A stretch of 64,000 nucleotides of DNA from Pseudo-nitzschia pungens (GCA_037355855.1 CM074764.1:4843664-4907663), one strand, 5' to 3'; positions 1-9,190 are shown, counted from the first letter of the stretch. The notes: a model not told the origin generated them from the letters alone. Program-made: numbers and translations.

Positions 1-156
<156 letters not shown>

Positions 157-176
157 TAAATTACTTTTAAAAAATT

Positions 177-183
177 AAAGGAG
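177..183 (+). promoter_or_regulatory. Shine-Dalgarno sequence fixing the rbcS GTG start
   Basis: AAAGGAG lies 10 nt before a GTG at 194. An in-frame TGA at 188-190 excludes any start further upstream, and the next in-frame ATG would remove about 32 conserved residues. The GTG is therefore the only sensible start. Confidence 0.75.
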
Positions 184-193
184 TATTTGAATA

Positions 194-613
194 GTGAGAC
201 TTACACAAGGTTGTTTCTCGTTCTTACCAGATTTAACTGATGAACAAATTGAAAAGCAAATTGCTTACGCTATTAGCCGCGGTTTAGCAATGAACGTTGA
301 ATGGACAGATGATCCACACCCACGTAATAGTTACTGGGAATTATGGGGTTTACCTTTATTCGATATTAAAGATTCTGCATCTGTAATGTTCGAATTAAAA
401 GAAGCTCGTAAAGCATGTGCTGCTGGTTACATCCGTATTAACGCATTTGATGCAAGTTACGGTACTGAAAGTTGTGTTATGTCATTTATCGCAAACCGTC
501 CAGCAAACGAACCAGGTTTCTACTTAGAGCGTACAGAACGTGAAGGTCGTTTCATTCAATACACAATTAAATCATACAGTGTTCAAGCTAATCCAGAAGG
601 TGCTCGTTACTAA
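194..613 (+). CDS. rbcS: RuBisCO small subunit (form ID), GTG start
   Basis: This 139-residue protein begins MRLTQGCFSFLPDLTDEQI and carries YWELWGLPLFD and the C-terminal extension after the central domain that is typical of red-type RbcS, which adds beta-strands closing the central solvent channel of the L8S8 enzyme. Length matches the family (about 139). It lies 37 nt after rbcL, so both are probably co-transcribed, and an 18-bp hairpin follows at 684-725. The start is GTG rather than ATG and is supported by a strong ribosome binding site. No odd features in the coding region. Confidence 0.97.
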   Translation: MRLTQGCFSFLPDLTDEQIEKQIAYAISRGLAMNVEWTDDPHPRNSYWELWGLPLFDIKDSASVMFELKEARKACAAGYIRINAFDASYGTESCVMSFIANRPANEPGFYLERTEREGRFIQYTIKSYSVQANPEGARY

Positions 614-683
614 TATTATTAGTAATTGTGCTAGGATTAACTTCTAATAATTAACTTAAACGTTATTTATTCACATTGATTCT

Positions 684-725
684 AAATTTTTGGACAAGAG
701 TTTTTGTACTCTTGTCCAAAAATTT
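684..725 (+). terminator. rbcL-rbcS 3' hairpin
   Basis: Perfect 18-bp inverted repeat (684-701 with 708-725) with a 6-nt loop, followed by a T-rich run. It sits about 70 nt after the rbcS stop and is likely a transcription terminator or 3'-end stabilising structure. Confidence 0.75.
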
Positions 726-890
726 TTTACTATCACAAAATATTCTAAAAATGACCAACATATCCCTATAACATAGAAGTACTTGATGATTTAAAGGGTT
801 ATTGATAGTATTCTTAATCTATTAAAAACTAAATTTATTTTTATTATATTTAAATATGATATTATCAGAAATTTCTATTACTTTAAAAAT

Positions 891-926
891 GAAAGTTAGA
901 TTTAAATATTTTTAAATCTAACTTTC
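891..926 (-). terminator. psaJ 3' hairpin
   Basis: Perfect 16-bp inverted repeat (891-906 with 911-926) with a 4-nt loop, 8 nt after the psaJ stop codon on the minus strand. Likely 3' end of the psaF-psaJ transcript. Confidence 0.7.
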
Positions 927-933
927 TTCATAT

Positions 934-1059
934 CTAGAAATATAATCCTAACATATCTGGGAAAAAACGATTAATCTCAATGATAAAACCTGCGGTAAAT
1001 GTCATCCAAATCGTTAGAAGAACAGGAGCAGTTGATAAATATTTTTGTAAGTCTTCCAT
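934..1059 (-). CDS. psaJ: Photosystem I subunit IX
   Basis: A 41-residue frame from ATG (complement of 1057-1059) to TAG. It begins [20 protein letters not shown] and contains one hydrophobic transmembrane segment followed by INRFFPD, the family signature. PsaJ is a small PSI core subunit next to PsaF. It lies downstream of psaF on the same strand, the usual pairing. Confidence 0.96.
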   Translation of the reverse strand: MEDLQKYLSTAPVLLTIWMTFTAGFIIEINRFFPDMLGLYF

Positions 1060-1126
1060 AAAAATTAAGTTAAAGTAAATAATTTACTATTGTTAAATAA
1101 TATTGAACATGTTGATCATTAAAAAA

Positions 1127-1684
1127 TTAACGAGGTGAAACAGTCACTTCACTATCTGGTGCTACTAACTCACCACTAATTAATTCTTGCCATGCTGAAA
1201 TTGGCCAAATGTAACCTGTAGTCATAATTTTTAAAGCTAATGGAACATTGATAATGATTTCATTTTCTGCTGGATTTTTAGTTGTACTTACTGCACGTAA
1301 ATATTTACGACCAACCCAACCAATCCAACCAGAAATATAGATGAATCCAAAACCAGGTAAAATGAATTCTGCAGCGTGACTCCATCTACCATCTGCAATT
1401 AAATGTGGTAGACCATCAGTTCCACATAATAATTCTGATCGACTATACTTATCAAAACGAGCTTTAGTTCGATCAATTTGTTGTTGTAGTGCTAAAGCTG
1501 GAGGTGAATCTGCTTCGTACTGTTTCATTCTTAATTCTAACTTTTTAACACTACCATTTAATCTTTTTGTAAAAGCTGGCGACTCACTACATTTTTTTAA
1601 TCCTCCGATCTCAGCAAAAGCTTGATTTGGAGTAAAGACTAATAATAATGCAAAAAAGGAAGCAATTATATTAAAACGTTTCAT
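1127..1684 (-). CDS. psaF: Photosystem I subunit III
   Basis: A 185-residue precursor. Residues 1-24 ([23 protein letters not shown]) form a thylakoid-lumen signal peptide with an AFA/E cleavage site. The mature part starts [14 protein letters not shown], has the lysine-rich N-terminal helix used by plastocyanin or cytochrome c6 docking, the pattern [20 protein letters not shown], and a transmembrane segment (about 108-128). PsaF is the electron-donor docking subunit of PSI. psaJ follows after 67 nt. Confidence 0.97.
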   Translation of the reverse strand: MKRFNIIASFFALLLVFTPNQAFAEIGGLKKCSESPAFTKRLNGSVKKLELRMKQYEADSPPALALQQQIDRTKARFDKYSRSELLCGTDGLPHLIADGRWSHAAEFILPGFGFIYISGWIGWVGRKYLRAVSTTKNPAENEIIINVPLALKIMTTGYIWPISAWQELISGELVAPDSEVTVSPR

Positions 1685-1900
1685 AATTAGTAACTGAGTT
1701 AAAATTTTAAATTTATTTTTGGTAAACGATTTTAAAGAAAAAACTAAAATTATTACTATATATATTACTGTAGTTTAAAAAAAATTTTTTGTTTAATATA
1801 TTAATTAGAATTAGTTTGCAATAAATAAAAAATAAATATTATTGGACGCTCGAACCCATTTTATAATAAAAAAGGTTCGAACATCTATATAGACTTTAAA

Positions 1901-2017
1901 TTATTCGAAATCTTTACGATTTGGGTTTCTTGATGGATCACCTGAAAGAAGTCCAAAAATAAATAAAGAGACAAAGAAGATAACCGTTGTATAAACTAAA
2001 ATTTTTAAAGTTAGCAT
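1901..2017 (-). CDS. psbI: Photosystem II reaction centre protein I
   Basis: A 38-residue frame starting [19 protein letters not shown] and ending [13 protein letters not shown], the conserved tail of PsbI. One transmembrane helix. PsbI binds beside D1 and helps assemble the PSII reaction centre. It stands alone between ycf41 and psaF on the minus strand. Confidence 0.96.
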   Translation of the reverse strand: MLTLKILVYTTVIFFVSLFIFGLLSGDPSRNPNRKDFE

Positions 2018-2155
2018 TTTATTTTTCTTAAAAGTTATTTTTAATAGTATGTATTATACTAAAATAAAATGATTCTAAATTATTTTTAGTTTTTTTGAAG
2101 AAGACTAAAAATTTGCATTCATATCTGATCTTTAGTTTACCAGAAAATAGCATTC

Positions 2156-2512
2156 TCAAACTTTTTCCGGACGGCAAATTAAAGACATTTTAAAAACATT
2201 TAAATGGTATTCTTTGGTCGATAAACTCTGTGTTCCAGGTTTATTCTGTTGCTTTTTCAAAATTTTTAAACGCCCTTGAACAAGGACATAATCACCTTTC
2301 TGATAATAAGTTTGTGCTTGTGTTCCCAATGCACCAAAAAAATAGATCATAACTCGTGTCAAAGGCTTTTGTTTCGTACTTTTTGGTCGAGCCGGAGCTA
2401 ACCTAGTTTCACAAAAGACAACATTATTTTTTTGCGGTTGTACATAATATGTTCTGAAATCGCCAGTCAATTTGACTAATCCTAAGAAATAACTTGTAGT
2501 CCCAAATCTCAT
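2156..2512 (-). CDS. ycf41: Conserved plastid protein Ycf41 (SSB-like)
   Basis: A 118-residue soluble protein. I recognise it as Ycf41 by its length, by the position directly after ycf39 (8 nt apart), and by the pattern YYQKGDYVLVQGRLKIL (about 68-85), which resembles the beta-barrel strand of a single-stranded DNA-binding (OB) fold. Its biochemical role is not established; a DNA-binding or primosomal role is an inference from the fold resemblance. No membrane segment or signal peptide is visible. Confidence 0.8.
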   Translation of the reverse strand: MRFGTTSYFLGLVKLTGDFRTYYVQPQKNNVVFCETRLAPARPKSTKQKPLTRVMIYFFGALGTQAQTYYQKGDYVLVQGRLKILKKQQNKPGTQSLSTKEYHLNVFKMSLICRPEKV

Positions 2513-2520
2513 TGTTTAAT

Positions 2521-3480
2521 CTAGATTATTAAATTTCGTTGTTTTTGAACATCTTCAAAATTAATATCGCGTAAACGTTTTAATAAACGAATAAAATATT
2601 CTAAGAAGTAATCATCTAATTGCACTATTTCATCTGAATCTACTTTAAATAATTTATATAAATCAAAAGTTGATTTTGAAAAATTATTTTCGGTATTTAA
2701 AATTTCAACAAATGCTAGACGATCACTGATATTTTGACCCCACTCGAAAAATCCAAAGAAATTACTAATTAATTTTAATACAATTAATGGAACACGTTGA
2801 ACACGTGCAGTTTGCCCAGCTAATTGCTCACATAACATAATAATTTCCGATGAAACCCAACCTTTTAAGCCACTTAAGAAGAAGGTTTGATTGATTGTTT
2901 GTGGAATTTGTAAAGATCGAAGACTAAATTTTGCAATATCTTGTGTATCCATATACGCAATATAAGTATTTTCATTTGTTACCCATATTGGTAAATTTTC
3001 TAAAATTGGAATTGCATACTGTTCAATTAATCCTTGATAAAAACCAGTTAATCGAAAGATTGTATATGGAATGTTTGAAGCTTCCAATTTTTTTTCAATT
3101 CCATATTTTAATTTCATCAATGGAATATTTTCAAATTGCTCCACATTTTGAGCAGAGAAAAAGATAAAGCGTTGAATATTTGCTGCTTTTGCAGCATCAA
3201 TTAAAGCTATTTTGCCATCCCAATCAACTTTTTTTAATGATTCTAATTCATTTGGACGACTTGTAGACGCATCAATAACAGCCGTAATTCCTTTAAAACA
3301 AGGTGGTAATGTTTCCGGTTTTGTTAAATCTCCATATACTAACTCAACTCCCCATTCTTTCAAGAAATTTGCTTTTCGGAAGTTACGAACCATACAACGA
3401 ACTGGGTAACCTTTTAACAAAGCTTGTAAAACCATTTGTCGACCCAGTGTTCCTGTTCCTCCAATAATTAATAAACTCAT
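2521..3480 (-). CDS. ycf39: NmrA/SDR-like PSII assembly factor Ycf39
   Basis: A 319-residue atypical short-chain dehydrogenase. The N-terminus LLIIGGTGTLGRQMV carries the glycine-rich GxxGxxG NAD(P)-binding motif (about residues 7-13). Family knowledge: cyanobacterial Ycf39 joins chlorophyll supply to assembly of D1 in early PSII intermediates. It forms a close minus-strand cluster with cbbX (15 nt upstream) and ycf41 (8 nt downstream). Length is normal. A classic SDR YxxxK catalytic pair is not evident, as expected for the atypical NmrA group. Confidence 0.93.
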   Translation of the reverse strand: MSLLIIGGTGTLGRQMVLQALLKGYPVRCMVRNFRKANFLKEWGVELVYGDLTKPETLPPCFKGITAVIDASTSRPNELESLKKVDWDGKIALIDAAKAANIQRFIFFSAQNVEQFENIPLMKLKYGIEKKLEASNIPYTIFRLTGFYQGLIEQYAIPILENLPIWVTNENTYIAYMDTQDIAKFSLRSLQIPQTINQTFFLSGLKGWVSSEIIMLCEQLAGQTARVQRVPLIVLKLISNFFGFFEWGQNISDRLAFVEILNTENNFSKSTFDLYKLFKVDSDEIVQLDDYFLEYFIRLLKRLRDINFEDVQKQRNLII

Positions 3481-3495
3481 AATATTTAAAATTCT

Positions 3496-4368
3496 TTAAT
3501 CATTAAAAACTGTACTTTGTAAAATATCTTCGGCTTCTAAATTTACTAACTCTTTTTTAGTTAAGACTTGGCCACGACTATCAAAAATTCGATTTGCTTG
3601 ACGCATACGAGCTCGATCTAAAGCATTTTTCACACTTCTTGCATTTGCAAATAAAGGTTTTTCTTTTCGCTTCGTAATATATTGTGATAATGCAACTTCA
3701 GCTTCTGGAGTTAATTTATATTGTTGATCATCTAACATAATTTTAGCAATTTGTAGTAACTCATCTACACTATAATCAGGGAAATCAATATGATTTGCAA
3801 TACGTGACGATAATCCTGGATTTGAATCATAAAATTTATCCATTGGTTCTTTATAGCCAGCTAAAATAACAACTAATTCATCACGTTGGTTTTCCATAAC
3901 TTGCAATAAAATTTCAATTGCCTCTGCCCCATAATCTCTTTCATTATCAGGCTTGTATAAGTAGTAAGCTTCATCAATAAATAAAACTCCACCCATTGCC
4001 TTTTTAAGAACTTCCTTAGTTTTTGGAGCTGTGTGACCAATATATTGTCCAACTAAATCATCACGTGTTACGGTTAAAAGATGACCTTTCGCGATATACC
4101 CTAATTGATATAAAATATCAGCCATTTTTAATCCTACTGTAGTCTTACCAGTTCCCGGACTACCTGTGAAAGACATATGTAACCCTGGATTAGCTGATGT
4201 AATACCTAAATTACGTCGTAATTTATCGATTAATAATAATGCGGCAATCTCTCGGATTCTTGATTTTACTGGAGCTAAACCAACTAATTCTTCATCTAAT
4301 AAATTTAAAATTTTTGCAATTTCAGTTTTAGCGTACTCTTCTTGTAAATTAATAGGTGATGTGTTCAT
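3496..4368 (-). CDS. cbbX: Red-type RuBisCO activase CbbX (CfxQ)
   Basis: A 290-residue AAA+ ATPase. Walker A is GSPGTGKT (69-76), Walker B is [10 protein letters not shown] (128-137), and the pore-loop motif YIGHT (109-113) is present, which threads the RbcL C-terminus during removal of inhibitory sugar phosphates. In red-lineage algae the plastid CbbX works with a nuclear copy in the active ring. It is the functional partner of the form ID RuBisCO encoded at the start of this window. Start ATG at 4368 is the first in frame. Confidence 0.96.
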   Translation of the reverse strand: MNTSPINLQEEYAKTEIAKILNLLDEELVGLAPVKSRIREIAALLLIDKLRRNLGITSANPGLHMSFTGSPGTGKTTVGLKMADILYQLGYIAKGHLLTVTRDDLVGQYIGHTAPKTKEVLKKAMGGVLFIDEAYYLYKPDNERDYGAEAIEILLQVMENQRDELVVILAGYKEPMDKFYDSNPGLSSRIANHIDFPDYSVDELLQIAKIMLDDQQYKLTPEAEVALSQYITKRKEKPLFANARSVKNALDRARMRQANRIFDSRGQVLTKKELVNLEAEDILQSTVFND

Positions 4369-4407
4369 AAAAATGAATTATAAGATTGAATAAATAAACT
4401 TTTATAT

Positions 4408-4437
4408 GTAAAACTAGGTAAAAGCAACTAGTTTTAC
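4408..4437 (-). terminator. psaL 3' hairpin
   Basis: Perfect 10-bp inverted repeat (4408-4417 with 4428-4437), 10-nt loop, located between the psaL stop and the cbbX start on the minus strand. Confidence 0.5.
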
Positions 4438-4462
4438 AAATTTATACTATTGTATGTAGTAT

Positions 4463-4912
4463 TTAATTGAATGTAAAAGTTGGTATACTTGATAAACAAA
4501 TAAATGCAAATCCTGCACTTCCACATGCTCCAACGAAAAATCCACCTTTAAATCGGTTCCAAGCTTTTCTAGTTTGAAGATTATTTTCAGAGCTTGATTT
4601 TTCTTGACCAAATGTGGCAATACCATAAATCGTTAATCCTAATGTTAAGATAAGAATTAATCCGATTGTTGAAAGGAAACCAGCAAGTAATGCAATATCA
4701 GAATTACGCAATGGACCTAATAAAGCAAATGGACCGATTAAAAAATAACCATGTGCTAAACCAATTTCCAGCCCACGTAACAAAGGTGTTAAACCAAATC
4801 GGTATGCTGGTAAATTTTGTAAAAGTGCACGTGTCGCCGCAGATGATGTTATTGGTGTTGCTAAATGACCTACAAATGGATCATCATTATAAGGTTTAAT
4901 AAAATTAGCCAT
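4463..4912 (-). CDS. psaL: Photosystem I subunit XI
   Basis: A 149-residue membrane protein beginning [20 protein letters not shown], with [24 protein letters not shown], a strongly conserved PsaL region, and two clear C-terminal hydrophobic segments (about 75-95 and 125-145). PsaL forms the contact between PSI monomers or the docking face for antenna. It is the first gene of the minus-strand block before a divergent spacer with petL. Confidence 0.96.
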   Translation of the reverse strand: MANFIKPYNDDPFVGHLATPITSSAATRALLQNLPAYRFGLTPLLRGLEIGLAHGYFLIGPFALLGPLRNSDIALLAGFLSTIGLILILTLGLTIYGIATFGQEKSSSENNLQTRKAWNRFKGGFFVGACGSAGFAFICLSSIPTFTFN

Positions 4913-5096
4913 AAAGTTAATTCAAAGATTAGTTAAATTAATAAGAAAATTGTTTAATTAAATTGAATATAAGGTTAGTTAGAATTTAACAAAAAATTCT
5001 ATTAACCAAAATTTTTATATAGATTACTATATAATATATATTAATATACAGAAAAATTTTTATAAATTTCATTTAAATAAAATAAAAAAGGTTTTT

Positions 5097-5192
5097 ATGA
5101 CAGTTGCTATCGATTATTTTTTACTAGTAGGTTTTTGTTTCGCTCTTTCATCGGGTTTATTTTTAGGATTAAAATCAATTAAATTAATTTAA
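5097..5192 (+). CDS. petL: Cytochrome b6f complex subunit 6
   Basis: A 31-residue frame MTVAIDYFLLVGFCFALSSG and so on, ending LFLGLKSIKLI, the characteristic PetL tail. One transmembrane helix at the periphery of cytochrome b6f. ycf4 follows 17 nt later on the same strand. The assignment rests on the C-terminal GLKSIKLI pattern and size. Confidence 0.88.
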   Translation: MTVAIDYFLLVGFCFALSSGLFLGLKSIKLI

Positions 5193-5209
5193 TTAAAGAC
5201 TAGGATCAA

Positions 5210-5755
5210 ATGCAAAATGAAATTCGTCGAGATGAGATTATAGGGTCAAGACGGTTTAGTAACTATTTTTGGTCAGTGGTTTTATTTCTAGGAGGAATAG
5301 GTTTTTTACTAGCCGGTCTTTCTAGCTATTTCAAAATTAATTTATTACCTTTTACAAATTCAACTGAATTAGTTTTTATCCCGCAAGGGTTAGTAATGAT
5401 GTTTTATGGTACTTTAAGTTTTGGAATAAGTATTTATATCATTGCAACTGTACTTTTAGATATTGGCGGAGGTTATAATGAATATAATCGAATTGAAAGT
5501 CTGGTAAAGATTGTTCGAAAAGGATTTCCTGGTAAAAATCGTGAAATTCTTCTAACCTACCCCTTATCAAATATCAAGTACATTGGTATTAAAATCACAG
5601 AAGGATTAAATCCAACACGAAGTATTTATTTGTGTTTAAAAGATGACCGTAAGATACCTTTAACACCCGTTCAAGAACCAACTTCCATTTCAAATTTAGA
5701 AGAAGAAGCAGCTAGTTTGGCAAAATTTCTTAATTTGAAATTAGAAAATATTTAA
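5210..5755 (+). CDS. ycf4: Photosystem I assembly protein Ycf4
   Basis: A 181-residue protein with two N-terminal transmembrane helices (about 20-43 and 61-85) and a soluble C-terminal domain. Family marks include RRFSNYFWSVVLFLGGIGF and FIPQGLVMMFYGT near the helices. Ycf4 is a thylakoid scaffold for PSI assembly. It shares a transcript direction with petL. Confidence 0.96.
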   Translation: MQNEIRRDEIIGSRRFSNYFWSVVLFLGGIGFLLAGLSSYFKINLLPFTNSTELVFIPQGLVMMFYGTLSFGISIYIIATVLLDIGGGYNEYNRIESLVKIVRKGFPGKNREILLTYPLSNIKYIGIKITEGLNPTRSIYLCLKDDRKIPLTPVQEPTSISNLEEEAASLAKFLNLKLENI

Positions 5756-5762
5756 GATTTTA

Positions 5763-5791
5763 TTGCTTTTATGTCAGCATAATTTTATAAT
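5763..5791 (+). promoter_or_regulatory. Sigma70-type promoter of trnG(UCC)
   Basis: TTGCTT (5763-5768), exactly 17 nt, then a perfect TATAAT (5786-5791), 17 nt before the tRNA 5' end. Confidence 0.65.
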
Positions 5792-5808
5792 ATTCTTAAT
5801 ATTATTAT

Positions 5809-5879
5809 GCGGGCATAGTTTAGTGGTAAAACCTTAGCCTTCCAAGCTAATGATGGGGGTTCGATTCCCCCTGCCCGCT
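5809..5879 (+). tRNA. trnG(UCC): tRNA-Gly (UCC)
   Basis: A 71-nt cloverleaf with acceptor stem GCGGGCA/TGCCCGC, anticodon loop CTTCCAA (anticodon UCC) and T-loop TTCGATT. It reads purine-ending glycine codons. Confidence 0.96.
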
Positions 5880-5929
5880 TTCATATAACACTTTGAATGA
5901 GCAACAATTTTTTTATAGAGGAATATATT

Positions 5930-6184
5930 ATGTCTGGTGGATCTACAGGTGAACGTCCGTTCTCAGATATTATTACTAGTGTACGTTACTGGATTATTCA
6001 CAGTATCACAATCCCATCACTTTTCGTATCGGGTTGGTTATTCGTTAGTACAGGATTAGCATATGATGTATTTGGAACTCCACGTCCAAATGAATACTTT
6101 ACTCAAGATCGTCAACAAATTCCATTAGTGAATGACCGTTTCAGTGCGAAACAAGAATTAGAAGATTTAACTAAAGGTTTATAA
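5930..6184 (+). CDS. psbE: Cytochrome b559 alpha subunit
   Basis: An 84-residue protein starting [20 protein letters not shown]; the open frame extends 33 nt upstream but the family N-terminus and a GAGG box place the start at 5930. The haem-ligand histidine is in [14 protein letters not shown] (H24 region) and one transmembrane helix follows. It is the first gene of psbE-psbF-psbL-psbJ, the conserved PSII operon; the gap to psbF is 18 nt. Confidence 0.98.
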
Positions 6185-6334
<150 letters not shown>

Positions 6335-6366
6335 ATTAATATATATATTATAGTAATACGAGGTAA

Positions 6367-6489
<123 letters not shown>

Positions 6490-6515
6490 TCTTTATATAC
6501 TAGGAGCTTTTTTTT

Positions 6516-6635
6516 ATGGCAAATACAGGTAGAATCCCGTTATGGCTTGTAGGTTTAGTAGGTGGATTAGCAGTAATTACAATGCTTGCTTTATTTATTT
6601 ATGGTGCATATTCTGGTTTAGGTTCATCATTATAA
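6516..6635 (+). CDS. psbJ: Photosystem II protein J
   Basis: A 39-residue frame [20 protein letters not shown] ending [11 protein letters not shown], diagnostic of PsbJ. One transmembrane helix. Last gene of the operon, preceded by TAGGAG and followed 10 nt later by a 14-bp hairpin. Confidence 0.98.
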   Translation: MANTGRIPLWLVGLVGGLAVITMLALFIYGAYSGLGSSL

Positions 6636-6644
6636 GTAATCAAA

Positions 6645-6677
6645 TTTAGTACATAAAATAATTTTTTATGTACTAAA
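6645..6677 (+). terminator. psbEFLJ 3' hairpin
   Basis: Perfect 14-bp inverted repeat (6645-6658 with 6664-6677), 5-nt loop, directly after psbJ. Confidence 0.7.
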
Positions 6678-6825
6678 TTATTTGGAATACCTTTCGTTAT
6701 TAATCTATTAATAGTGTTATAAATACAATATTTTAGAAATAAAAATTGATCTAGAAACTATTAGCGATCATAAACTAAAGCTAAAAAAGAAATTATTTTA
6801 TTATTAATTTTGAAATTATTGGAAT

Positions 6826-6897
6826 TGGGTTGCCTGGGACTCGAACCCAGAACAAATCGGTTAAAAGCCGAGTACTCTACCATTGAGTTAGCAACCC
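6826..6897 (-). tRNA. trnK(UUU): tRNA-Lys (UUU)
   Basis: A 72-nt cloverleaf on the minus strand: acceptor GGGTTGC/GCAACCC, anticodon loop CTTTTAA (UUU), T-loop TTCGAGT. No intron, as expected outside land plants. Confidence 0.96.
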
Positions 6898-7106
6898 TTA
6901 AGCTGTGCTACACAATACATAATAACATAAAAATATCAAACTAGTAAAGTTTTTATTTATAATCTTTTCGAAAATATTTAAATTTACAAAGCTCAAGTAA
7001 AAGAATATTTTTACTTTATTAATTTTTAAGTAGAATTATAACTAATATTAGTGGTTATTATATTACTTAAAATTTTATTAAAAAATTGATAATAAGGATT
7101 TAAAAA

Positions 7107-7211
7107 ATGGTTAATTGGCAAATTATAGGACAATTGGTAGCAACAGGTGTTATTATGTTATCTGGTCCTGCTATTATTGTTTTATTAGCGTTAAAAAAAG
7201 GCAATTTATAA
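7107..7211 (+). CDS. ycf12: Photosystem II protein Psb30 (Ycf12)
   Basis: A 34-residue frame [20 protein letters not shown] followed by [14 protein letters not shown], matching Psb30, a peripheral single-helix PSII subunit near cytochrome b559. AAGGAT box precedes the start. psbZ follows 51 nt later. Confidence 0.95.
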   Translation: MVNWQIIGQLVATGVIMLSGPAIIVLLALKKGNL

Positions 7212-7262
7212 TTTAATATCTATTTCATTTCGATCATCTATAAAAACATTTAAAAAATATTT

Positions 7263-7448
7263 ATGATAACTTTATTAACAGTTTTATTCGTTTTAATTTC
7301 ATTAGCATTAGTTGTAACAGTTCCAGTAGCTTTAGCAACACCAGGTGAATGGGAAAGCTCAAAAGACAACTTCACTACTATTTTTAAAGCGTGGGTTGCT
7401 TTAGTATTTGTAATTGCTACAGCAGATGGTATTACGAATTCGCTTTAA
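7263..7448 (+). CDS. psbZ: Photosystem II protein Z (Ycf9)
   Basis: A 61-residue protein with two transmembrane helices (about 2-25 and 41-60) joined by [12 protein letters not shown], the diagnostic PsbZ loop. It stabilises PSII-antenna contacts. A 13-bp hairpin follows the stop. Confidence 0.97.
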   Translation: MITLLTVLFVLISLALVVTVPVALATPGEWESSKDNFTTIFKAWVALVFVIATADGITNSL

Positions 7449-7453
7449 ATAAT

Positions 7454-7483
7454 TCGAAATTATAGTATAAACTATAATTTCGA
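7454..7483 (+). terminator. psbZ 3' hairpin
   Basis: Perfect 13-bp inverted repeat (7454-7466 with 7471-7483) and a 4-nt loop, 6 nt after the psbZ stop. Confidence 0.65.
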
Positions 7484-7495
7484 GCTCTGAAAGTC

Positions 7496-7524
7496 TTGAC
7501 AAAATCAATGAACTTTTATACAAT
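7496..7524 (+). promoter_or_regulatory. Strong sigma70-type promoter for trnG(GCC)-trnE
   Basis: A perfect TTGACA (7496-7501), exactly 17 nt, then TACAAT (7519-7524), 46 nt before the tRNA-Gly gene. Confidence 0.75.
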
Positions 7525-7569
7525 ACAATTTAGAGATATTATATTGATTCATTATGATATTGTAAATAA

Positions 7570-7641
7570 GCGGGCATAGCTCAGTGGTAGAGCGCGACCT
7601 TGCCAAGGTCGATGTCGCGCGTTCGAATCGCGTTGCCCGCT
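7570..7641 (+). tRNA. trnG(GCC): tRNA-Gly (GCC)
   Basis: A 72-nt cloverleaf; acceptor GCGGGCA/TGCCCGC identical to that of trnG(UCC), anticodon stem CGACC/GGTCG with loop TTGCCAA (GCC). Confidence 0.96.
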
Positions 7642-7643
7642 TA

Positions 7644-7674
7644 GTATTTTCAATAGTTTTGCTATTGAAAATAC
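7644..7674 (+). terminator. Hairpin between trnG(GCC) and trnE
   Basis: Perfect 13-bp inverted repeat (7644-7656 with 7662-7674) and a 5-nt loop. It fills nearly the whole 34-nt spacer between the two tRNA genes, so it may be a processing signal within a dicistronic tRNA precursor rather than a terminator. Confidence 0.55.
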
Positions 7675-7675
7675 C

Positions 7676-7748
7676 GCCCCCTTCGTCTAGAGGCCTAGGA
7701 CACCTCCCTTTCACGGAGGTAACAGGGATTCGAATTCCCTAGGGGGTA
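7676..7748 (+). tRNA. trnE(UUC): tRNA-Glu (UUC)
   Basis: A 73-nt cloverleaf; acceptor GCCCCCT/AGGGGGT, anticodon loop CTTTCAC (UUC). In plastids this tRNA also supplies glutamyl-tRNA for tetrapyrrole (chlorophyll, haem) synthesis. Confidence 0.96.
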
Positions 7749-7777
7749 CTCTTTAATTTTTTAATTTACTCTAAAAC

Positions 7778-7806
7778 TTGACAAATAGTTATTTAAATAT
7801 GATTAT
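7778..7806 (+). promoter_or_regulatory. Possible promoter of the ycf90-like gene
   Basis: TTGACA (7778-7783) followed after 17 nt by GATTAT (7801-7806), 128 nt before the start codon. The -10 box is weak. Confidence 0.35.
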
Positions 7807-7933
7807 AGATATAATTTAAGAAAGTCTATTTTTTAATTAAAACAATTGAATAGGTTTCAATTGTTGAAAATTTACACTTTAAAGGTAATCTATTACCAAT
7901 TTTGAGATAAAAAAATCTTGATAAAATAAATTT

Positions 7934-9190
7934 ATGTTATATTCTCTGAGACTTTTACTATTTTTAATTAACAGTGATCAACCAACAATTTTAAATTGGT
8001 TTGATAGTACTCTTACTACTAAAACGACATTAGGACAAGATGATCCAATCTATAAATTAATAGCGTCATTAAGTTTATTTAAAAATGATCTATTGCAAAA
8101 GGTTCAAGATGGGTTAAATTTGACCGATATCGAAAATGTTATTTTCTTTCTTATTTTTGTACGATTTATTATTCTAATTTTTAGATATAATTTAAAAACT
8201 TCTACTTACATTACATGTATTGGTATTTTTGCAGGTTATTTATGGTATCGTCATTTAATTGATATTGTTACTATGTACAGTCAACTACTAATTAAGTTCC
8301 CTTATTGGCGAAAGTTAGGGGTTAGTGCAATTGAACTTCAACGTAGTAGTGTGGCATTAGCAAAAACCGAAATGCAATTAGGTTCGAATGTTCATTGGTA
8401 TAATCCAGGTAAATTGTTCTATTATGCTTTTACAAAGGGAATAATTCATACAGATCCCGATAGTGGCTTGCGGTATTACATTGATCCAATTTCTATGATA
8501 ATTTCAAATCTAAATGAAACAAATAAAGCTCGTATTCTCCCATATTATTACCAAGTTTATAATGTGATTATTCCATATTTAGTTGAAACAATTGGGGAAT
8601 TTTGGCAACAATTATCGGGTATTGTAGCTTATGCTATGTTAACTCGAGTTGGGAAACGGTATTGTCCTTATTTAGTACGTTGGCATTGGACGTTTCTACT
8701 AATTATGGGATTCCTCGAACAAGTTATGATATTTTTCATCTTTAGGGTTGAATATTTCCAACAAAATATATTAGAACCAAATTTAGTATTTAATGTTGCG
8801 ACTCAGGCTTCTGGAACTCGTGCTGTTACTATAAGTGCAACAGATCCGACTTTATTGTACCAATTTAATGCGTTAAGTATTGTATTATTAGTTTGTATTA
8901 GTATACATATAGGTTCAATCTTTTTTGGTTTACTACATGCAATCTATGGACAATATTTTTATATTCCATTATTTGTTGAAACAACAGAATTACATATTGG
9001 CCCACGTCCAAAAAATAGTATTTACAGTGGTGGTAACACAGCTTGGCAAGATGAAAAACAAGCGAATATATATAGAAAATTCCCGAAACTTTGGTATGGA
9101 TGGTTTGGAAGTGGAAATAAAGAAAATTGGATTACTGGTCCAATAAAAGAGTTTTTCCTGAGTTTATTTAAAAGATTATTTAAAAAATAA
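7934..9190 (+). CDS. ycf90: Ycf90-like conserved diatom plastid membrane protein
   Basis: A 418-residue protein with no function known to me. I see about four to five hydrophobic segments (about 68-85, 88-105, 250-275, 310-335) and a soluble lysine-rich tail. Short conserved-looking stretches are ELHIGPRPKNSIYSGGNTAW and FPKLWYGWFGSGNKENW. The name ycf90 is a recollection of a diatom-specific family from size and context, not a sequence comparison; ycf88 is the alternative. A weak promoter precedes it and a 13-bp hairpin follows. Likely an integral thylakoid or envelope protein (inference). Confidence 0.6.
   Translation: MLYSLRLLLFLINSDQPTILNWFDSTLTTKTTLGQDDPIYKLIASLSLFKNDLLQKVQDGLNLTDIENVIFFLIFVRFIILIFRYNLKTSTYITCIGIFAGYLWYRHLIDIVTMYSQLLIKFPYWRKLGVSAIELQRSSVALAKTEMQLGSNVHWYNPGKLFYYAFTKGIIHTDPDSGLRYYIDPISMIISNLNETNKARILPYYYQVYNVIIPYLVETIGEFWQQLSGIVAYAMLTRVGKRYCPYLVRWHWTFLLIMGFLEQVMIFFIFRVEYFQQNILEPNLVFNVATQASGTRAVTISATDPTLLYQFNALSIVLLVCISIHIGSIFFGLLHAIYGQYFYIPLFVETTELHIGPRPKNSIYSGGNTAWQDEKQANIYRKFPKLWYGWFGSGNKENWITGPIKEFFLSLFKRLFKK

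Larger units (their letters stand above)
614..933. other. Convergent spacer rbcS / psaJ
   Basis: No gene seen in this 320-nt AT-rich spacer. It holds two perfect hairpins listed separately (684-725 and 891-926), one for each of the two converging transcription units. Confidence 0.6.

Noticed and set aside
7505..7714. A 69-codon frame on the minus strand
   Set aside because: It is the antisense of trnG(GCC) and trnE.
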